From Syntrophomonas sp. (GTDB lineage: Bacteria; Bacillota; Syntrophomonadia; Syntrophomonadales; Syntrophomonadaceae), in the NCBI GenBank assembly GCA_016841425.1, contig JAENZE010000004.1, positions 165,740 through 229,739 of the forward strand: DNA of 64,000 nt, written 5' to 3'. The notes under the pieces were generated by a model. It saw only the letters and a program-made list of their open reading frames with translations. It was not told the DNA's origin and did no database searches. A program made the translations under genes and the position numbers. Below, in pieces: positions 59,947 to 64,000 of the stretch; the stretch's first letter is position 1; each line of letters starts with the position of its first letter.

Positions 59947-59997
59947 TCAAAAGTGTAACTCTATTGCAATATCATATTACAAGTCTTACAGTTTTGA
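59947..59997. promoter_or_regulatory. Candidate upstream activator dyad for promoter 2
   Basis: TCAAAAGTGTAA (59947-59958) faces TTACAGTTTTGA (59986-59997); the halves are inverted with one mismatch. ACAGTTTTGA also occurs at 52453-52462 near promoter 1. The right half is about 120 bases upstream of the -24 box. Confidence 0.55.
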
Positions 59998-60051
59998 CAC
60001 AGTCATGTGACAATTTTCGATTATAATGTTTCATAACAATAATTTTGTAAT

Positions 60052-60084
60052 GCCCCTTAAATAGGGGCATTATTATTTATTTTA
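60052..60084 (+). terminator. Terminator after the CoA-transferase gene
   Basis: GCCCC-TTAAATA-GGGGC followed by ATTATTATTTATTTT, a near copy of the one at 52508-52535. It ends the catabolic operon before sigma-54 promoter 2. Confidence 0.78.
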
Positions 60085-60111
60085 ATAAATTATGCTACCT
60101 TCTTATTTAGC

Positions 60112-60128
60112 TGGCATATTATTTGCAA
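60112..60128 (+). promoter_or_regulatory. Sigma-54 (-24/-12) promoter 2
   Basis: TGGCATATTATTTGCAA has GG at 60113-60114 and GC at 60125-60126, ten bases apart, as in promoter 1. It lies 109 bases before the second paralogue. Confidence 0.87.
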
Positions 60129-60236
60129 CTACATAAAGACAAAGAGAGCAAGATGAAGGTAGTACCAAAGCAGCCCATTATGTGAATGTATTAACGAGAA
60201 CAAATGTTTTTAGCAAGCAGAAAGGAGATGAAAATT

Positions 60237-60785
60237 ATGGCTAAAGTTTTAGAGAAAATGTCGAATTACTCCTGCGAAAGCGTCGCCAATGTGACACAGC
60301 CTGTTCCCTGTCCCCGTTCCATGAATGATGTGTATTCTACTGGTATCAATCTTCAGTATTATATTGGTGATATTTACCTGCAGTTAGCTGAAGTTAGCCA
60401 GGGAGAACTAAAAAAGCAGTACAAGAAGATGGCCGTTGCTGAGCTGGAAACAAAGCAGAAGATAGGTGAAGTCAATAATGCTCGTTTAAATGAATTATTG
60501 TACCATTTCTATAACAGCGGAGGGGCCATAATCGAACCGCCTCTATCTTCCAAGCAGTCCAAAGCCATACAGCCATTTTACAACCGGATTATGGACACCT
60601 TCACTAAGCAGGTGGAAAGTTCGCTGGTGCTAGCTGCTAATGGCAGTATCAATCCCGATAAGCTGAAAAGTATGATTAACTATGACATTATCGAGATGTA
60701 CACCAATATGAGCAAACTATTTAAGGTGGATGAGATAGTAAAAGCCTTCAGTATTTTAATAACTATCAGGCAAAATGCTCGGTAA
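60237..60785 (+). CDS. Unrecognised helical protein, paralogue 2, behind sigma-54 promoter
   Basis: A 182-residue protein; the ATG at 60237 (AAAGGAG upstream) aligns with the start of paralogue 1. It shares VLEKMSNYS, MNDVYSTGINLQYYIGDIY, NNARLNELLYHFYNSGGAII, FTKQVESSLVLAANGSI and YDIIEMYTNMSKLF with the first copy. The two have drifted most at residues 14-27. It has no signal peptide or membrane helix. Promoter, leader and gene appear to have been duplicated as one unit. Function unknown. Confidence 0.85.
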   Translation: MAKVLEKMSNYSCESVANVTQPVPCPRSMNDVYSTGINLQYYIGDIYLQLAEVSQGELKKQYKKMAVAELETKQKIGEVNNARLNELLYHFYNSGGAIIEPPLSSKQSKAIQPFYNRIMDTFTKQVESSLVLAANGSINPDKLKSMINYDIIEMYTNMSKLFKVDEIVKAFSILITIRQNAR

Positions 60786-60853
60786 TCAAGATAATTTTGA
60801 GAAGTTAAACCTATAAACAGTAAACTAATTTTAAGAGAAAGGTGTGAGAGATT

Positions 60854-61129
60854 ATGTTAAGTCTAAAAAGCGTTATTTTCCGCTACGCTATATGTCTGGG
60901 CTGTTTCCTGCTCTCGGGCAGCGGCACAATTACTGGTTGGCCCGCAACCATATGCGGAGTATTCGGAACAATTGAATTAGCCTGTGCCTTACTCAGGTAT
61001 TCACCCCTTTGTGAGCTCCTGGCCGTTTTTGGACTGAAAGTTCCAGAACTAGTTATGGCTGATAGCCTTAAATACAAACCAAATACTAATCCTATTCCAG
61101 CTTCACCATCGCTAAAGAAAGCGATCTAA
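60854..61129 (+). CDS. Small membrane protein, DUF2892-like
   Basis: A 91-residue protein with two hydrophobic helices (FRYAICLGCFLLSGSG and TICGVFGTIELACALLRY) and a SPLCELLAVFGLK end that recalls the CPxYxLLG pattern of DUF2892 (YgaP-type membrane anchors). It follows paralogue 2 by 68 bases with AGAAAGGTG ahead of the ATG and is ended by the terminator at 61156, so it belongs to the promoter 2 transcript. A role beside paralogue 2 at the membrane is possible. Confidence 0.7.
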   Translation: MLSLKSVIFRYAICLGCFLLSGSGTITGWPATICGVFGTIELACALLRYSPLCELLAVFGLKVPELVMADSLKYKPNTNPIPASPSLKKAI

Positions 61130-61155
61130 CTAAACCAATAACACCACACTCCTTT

Positions 61156-61185
61156 GAGTACCTCTATCCGGGGTACTCTTTTTTT
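61156..61185 (+). terminator. Rho-independent terminator
   Basis: GAGTACC and GGTACTC form the stem and seven T follow. It ends the promoter 2 operon. Confidence 0.9.
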
Positions 61186-61345
61186 AGTACATCGGCAGCA
61201 GGCAGCTTCATGACAGCCCATAGGTCTAACTGCTCCTTTTCTGCTAAAAGGGATGAATTTATGAACCTTAACCCCGCCGTGCATGAGAATATTCATTTGC
61301 GGTACAATCTAATTAACAGTAACTAGATTAAAGGAGCCAATAGGC

Positions 61346-61834
61346 ATGGCAAATAAAAGAACCTTCAGAAGCTTCAGCCAGTTCTGGCAGGAACTGTTTT
61401 TCATGCTGAAAAACCGTAAACAGATCAGGGCAGCGATGCGAAATAGTCACATATTACCAGCCTTCCGGGAGCGGCTTATGCTGGCGGTGACATCAGTTAA
61501 TGATTGCCGTTATTGTTCTTATTATCATATCCAGCTGGCTTTACAAGAAGGTATAAGCAGCGAAGAAGCCAGTAAACTGCTGCAGGGCAGTTTTGAGAGT
61601 TGTCCGTCTGAAGAAGCTCCAGCCCTGCTATATGCACAGCACTGGGCAGAAAGCGATGGTAACCCCAGCAGTGAAGCTGTTCAAAGAATCATTGATAATT
61701 ATGGTGAACAGACCCTGCATGACATCGATATACTTCTGCATATGATCCGTATGGGTAATTATATGGGGAATGCAGTAGATATTATTCACGAAAAGATGCC
61801 TCTAAGAAAAAAACACCGCCCGCAGGCACCATAG
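61346..61834 (+). CDS. AhpD/carboxymuconolactone decarboxylase-like protein
   Basis: A 162-residue helical protein. The motif VNDCRYCSYYHIQLAL gives the CxxC plus His of the AhpD-type redox site, preceded by FRERLMLAVTSV, as in the CMD/AhpD family. AhpD proteins act in peroxide defence by a thiol-disulfide relay; many relatives have unknown partners. AAAGGAG lies ahead of the ATG. It stands alone after the catabolic locus. Confidence 0.85.
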   Translation: MANKRTFRSFSQFWQELFFMLKNRKQIRAAMRNSHILPAFRERLMLAVTSVNDCRYCSYYHIQLALQEGISSEEASKLLQGSFESCPSEEAPALLYAQHWAESDGNPSSEAVQRIIDNYGEQTLHDIDILLHMIRMGNYMGNAVDIIHEKMPLRKKHRPQAP

Positions 61835-61975
61835 TTCAGATCGAAAATACCAGGGCGAAGAGATACTTACCTTTGTACCCACCAAACAATATTCGAACCT
61901 GGTCTTATGTTCAGCAGAACTGGTAATAGGAACCACCTATAATGTTTACTATGGAGACACCTCTAGCCTGCACAA
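61835..61975 (+). pseudogene. Remnant of a carbohydrate-binding-domain protein (C-terminal end)
   Basis: An open stretch without a start reads YQGEEILTFVPTKQYSNLVL, then CSAELVIGTTYNVYYGDTSS. This matches the C-terminal pattern of clostridial secreted carbohydrate-binding-domain proteins (cthe_2159-like; FxPxKxYxxLVxSSxxLxxGTTYxVYxGG). Upstream parts are missing, so it is a left-over of a deletion or rearrangement. Confidence 0.45.
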
Positions 61976-62104
61976 TCAACTTCCAACTGCTCGCCTGGTT
62001 TACGATGAATGTGCATGCTTTCTTTGGTCTTGGTTGTGTACTGCTGATAATGATGACAGAACAGGGGTAGTGCATATTTGGATTCTACAAGAAGAATCAT
62101 CAAC

Positions 62105-62193
62105 TGGCTCTCTACTATCCGGAAACGCGGCTCATTATGACCGGATTTGTGGCTCTTATTTCCCGGAACAATGGCTCATTTAGAGCCGGATTA
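62105..62193. repeat. Four tandem 22-bp repeats, possible insertion-sequence end
   Basis: Units starting at about 62105, 62129, 62151 and 62172 share TGGCTC, seven to nine variable bases, then CCGGA(A/T). Multiple internally repeated ends of this type are typical of IS21-like elements. No transposase is present near it, so only an end would remain. Confidence 0.45.
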
Positions 62194-62357
62194 TTCACAG
62201 TTCTTCTGGTTGCGTGAGCTTCTGTAGTGGAAATATAAAAGGGATAGATTTTGAAGACATTGAAAGATGAGAGGCTATCCACAAGATAGTTTGCGCGATT
62301 AACAAGTAATTAGCAGCGGTATTATTTTAAAGGCATAAGCCAAAACTGGCGAACCGC

Positions 62358-62402
62358 AAGAACCGTCCCCTTGGTTATAAAGAACCGTCCCCTTGGTTAT
62401 AA
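62358..62402. repeat. Two tandem copies of AAGAACCGTCCCCTTGGTTA
   Basis: A 22-base unit is repeated twice. GAACCGTCCCC-type palindromic words are frequent intergenic repeats in Firmicute genomes and are often linked to RAYT transposases. The region 61976-62502 otherwise contains no supported gene. Confidence 0.6.
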
Positions 62403-62502
62403 TAATGTAATTTTATCGGAAATTAAAAGGGAATATTTTACACTGTGAAGAAATAGTCTAATCATTAGGTTATTATGTGGGAATAGAATTGAATTTGTAT
62501 AG

Positions 62503-62715
62503 ATGAAAGAGATCGGCTACCGAGATTTTTCCAGGGATAATTATAAATCAGAGATATTAAGTATGCTTACCTCTTTTAAACAAAAGATCTCTCTAAATGA
62601 TTACGGAGAACTGTGCTCACTTTGTGAAGAAGTGTTAAATGGTCAAGTATTCGATGATGCTAGCTTTAATAAATTTTGTAAAAAATTATCCTTGGGAATA
62701 GAAGAGACTGAATAA
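62503..62715 (+). CDS. Hypothetical small protein
   Basis: A 70-residue acidic helical protein (SEILSMLTSFKQKISLNDYG, then FDDASFNKFCKKLSLG). There is no good ribosome site before the ATG, and it lies in a degenerate region. It may be real but weakly supported. Confidence 0.35.
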   Translation: MKEIGYRDFSRDNYKSEILSMLTSFKQKISLNDYGELCSLCEEVLNGQVFDDASFNKFCKKLSLGIEETE

Positions 62716-62860
62716 ATATAGCTTTTGACATAACTCTAGCTTCTTGTAATGTTTATTGGGACTACCGATTTGGCTAATAACATGAAGCCCGGATATAAGT
62801 CATTGATACTAATTATTTATATAACACGCAGATAGACAGAAATTTAGAGGAGGTAGGAGG

Positions 62861-63211
62861 ATGTCATTTTCGGAAATAAGTATTTATCAGGTAAAGCCAG
62901 ATAAGACGAATGAGTTTGAAGCTATTATGACAGAAGCTGTTCAAATGATGAAAGTAATAGACGGTTGTCAATCTCTTCGACTTATACAGCGTACACACTA
63001 TATAAAGGATATGAAAACTATTAAGGATGGGCTTCAACCTGACAAACTTACTCGTATTGTAAAATGTGTTCGCTATGCACTCTACTGGGAATTCGATACA
63101 GATAAAAATTATGGTAAAGCTCAAAAACAGTTGTATGAAAATCATTGGAAAGCGATAGAAAAGTGCTTGATTGTTCCGCATGATAAAATCTTAGGTGAAG
63201 TAATCATTTAA
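62861..63211 (+). CDS. ABM-like dimeric alpha/beta-barrel protein
   Basis: A 116-residue protein. FSEISIYQVKPDKTNEFEAI and VIDGCQSLRLIQRTH at the start and ALYWEFDTDKNYGKAQKQLY, HWKAIEKC later form the antibiotic biosynthesis monooxygenase (ABM) pattern of ferredoxin-like folds. No haem or substrate residue can be named. A strong GAGGAGGTAGGAGG precedes the ATG. Confidence 0.75.
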   Translation: MSFSEISIYQVKPDKTNEFEAIMTEAVQMMKVIDGCQSLRLIQRTHYIKDMKTIKDGLQPDKLTRIVKCVRYALYWEFDTDKNYGKAQKQLYENHWKAIEKCLIVPHDKILGEVII

Positions 63212-63325
63212 CAGTACAAGACCGCTTAATTCTCTTATCGGTATAACGTAAAAATGGGAGTTCCAATTTGAAAGAATGTTTTAATTCCTTATGTATTAGC
63301 GATAGTGAAAGGAATAGCAATAAGT

Positions 63326-63826
63326 ATGAAAAAAGGAATAAAATTTTATAATGTGCTGTTTCCATTATGGTTTCTGCTGATATTTCCAATATCTTGGCTT
63401 GTTGTCTTGCCTGCTAATTTTCTGATTGATAGTATAGTACTGCTTATGACACTTAAATTACTAAAGCAGCATGATATTTTGAACACTTATAAGAAATTAA
63501 TTATTAAAGTATGGATATTTGGTTTCTTATCAGATTTTATCAGTGCAGGATTTATGTTTTTGACCCAGATTGTTGAATTTGGGGATTGGTGGTATCATCA
63601 CATCGCGAACCCAGTGGCTTATAATCCATTTGATAACCCGTACTCGTTATTTTATGTTCTGTTAGCTATTATCATAGCGGCAGTATTTATTTATTTCTTT
63701 AATATAAGGTACTCATTCAATAAAATGGGAACTGATACTGCTGCTAAGAAGCAGATTGCTCTAAGTCTTGCCATTTTCACAGCACCGTATATTCTGCTGT
63801 TCCCCAGTCAAGTGCTATATAAGTAG
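63326..63826 (+). CDS. Unknown integral membrane protein
   Basis: About 166 residues from the ATG at 63326 (a GTG seven codons earlier is an alternative). It has four or five hydrophobic helices, among them LFPLWFLLIFPISWLVVLPA and LFYVLLAIIIAAVFIYFF, with a WWYHHIANPVAYNPFDNPYS loop. No family with known function is recognised. Confidence 0.7.
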   Translation: MKKGIKFYNVLFPLWFLLIFPISWLVVLPANFLIDSIVLLMTLKLLKQHDILNTYKKLIIKVWIFGFLSDFISAGFMFLTQIVEFGDWWYHHIANPVAYNPFDNPYSLFYVLLAIIIAAVFIYFFNIRYSFNKMGTDTAAKKQIALSLAIFTAPYILLFPSQVLYK

Positions 63827-63992
63827 AGATATTGTTTAGCAACCGATTACGTATCAAAGTTAATATATCAACTTCCATCGTCCATACTTTAAGCTACCTA
63901 GTAGGTTAATAATGGGTATATGAACGATTAAAGTGGCATTTCTTATTATTTATATATGTGTTTATAGCAATCAATTGAAAGAAGGTCATAAA

Positions 63993-64000
63993 ATGAACAC
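63993..64000 (+). CDS. Start of a further gene at the right edge
   Basis: ATGAACAC runs off the window; GAAGG lies ahead of it at a suitable distance. Only two codons are visible. Confidence 0.4.

Noticed and set aside
1-64000. tRNA, rRNA or riboswitch genes
   Set aside because: I looked for tRNA arms, CCA-type ends and common riboswitch cores and saw none I could support; a covariance-model scan would be decisive.

Overview
The window looks like the chromosome of an anaerobic, spore-forming member of the Clostridia, most likely a butyrate-metabolising relative of Syntrophomonas. That is an inference from three things: a small acid-soluble spore protein (tlp), a complete butyrate beta-oxidation gene set behind sigma-54 promoters, and low-GC intergenic DNA with AGGAGG-type ribosome binding sites. 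No rRNA, tRNA or CRISPR array was recognised.

Positions 1-7048 are host DNA: the start of an unknown membrane protein leaving the left edge, a RarD-type permease, a universal stress protein, a secreted CAP-domain protein, the spore protein Tlp, a DNRLRE-domain protein, the UV-damage endonuclease UvsE, and the 5' part of an L-2-hydroxyglutarate oxidase-like gene (lhgO). Several intergenic palindromes and a 14-bp tandem-repeat element lie between them.

Positions 7049-43475 are a complete Mu-like transposable prophage of 36,427 bp, inserted in lhgO. It starts TG, ends CA, and is flanked by a direct 5-bp duplication (GCAAG at 7044-7048 and 43476-43480); the other part of lhgO resumes in frame at 43481. 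The genetic left end faces right, so most genes read on the minus strand. From right to left they are: repressor (plus strand), Ner-like regulator, small early genes, MuA-like transposase, MuB-like ATPase, semi-early genes (DUF3164, Lar-like, GemA), Mor activator, lysis cassette, terminase, portal, gpF, protease/scaffold, decoration protein, major capsid, head completion, tail sheath, a two-cluster ferredoxin, tail tube, tail chaperone with a -1 frameshift, tape measure, baseplate, tail fibre, and a broken Dam methylase. Two small plus-strand genes inside it look like morons.

Positions 43481-49700 return to host DNA: the rest of lhgO, a lactonase-like beta-propeller, a YgjP-type metallopeptidase, a DMT-family permease, a methyltransferase and small proteins.

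Positions 49703-61185 form a catabolic locus. A regulator joining ferredoxin, [FeFe]-hydrogenase-like, four-Cys Fe-S, PAS, sigma-54 AAA+ and Fis domains is followed by two similar promoter modules, each with a terminator, a candidate upstream activator site and a -24/-12 box. Each promoter drives a member of a paralogous, unrecognised helical protein family. Between them lie crotonase, 3-hydroxybutyryl-CoA dehydrogenase, thiolase, acyl-CoA dehydrogenase and a CoA-transferase, together enough to interconvert butyrate/butyryl-CoA and acetyl-CoA. The hydrogenase-like sensor plausibly links this pathway to redox or hydrogen status.

The right edge (61186-64000) holds an AhpD-like protein, a degenerate stretch with gene and insertion-sequence remnants, an ABM-like protein, a membrane protein and the first codons of one more gene.
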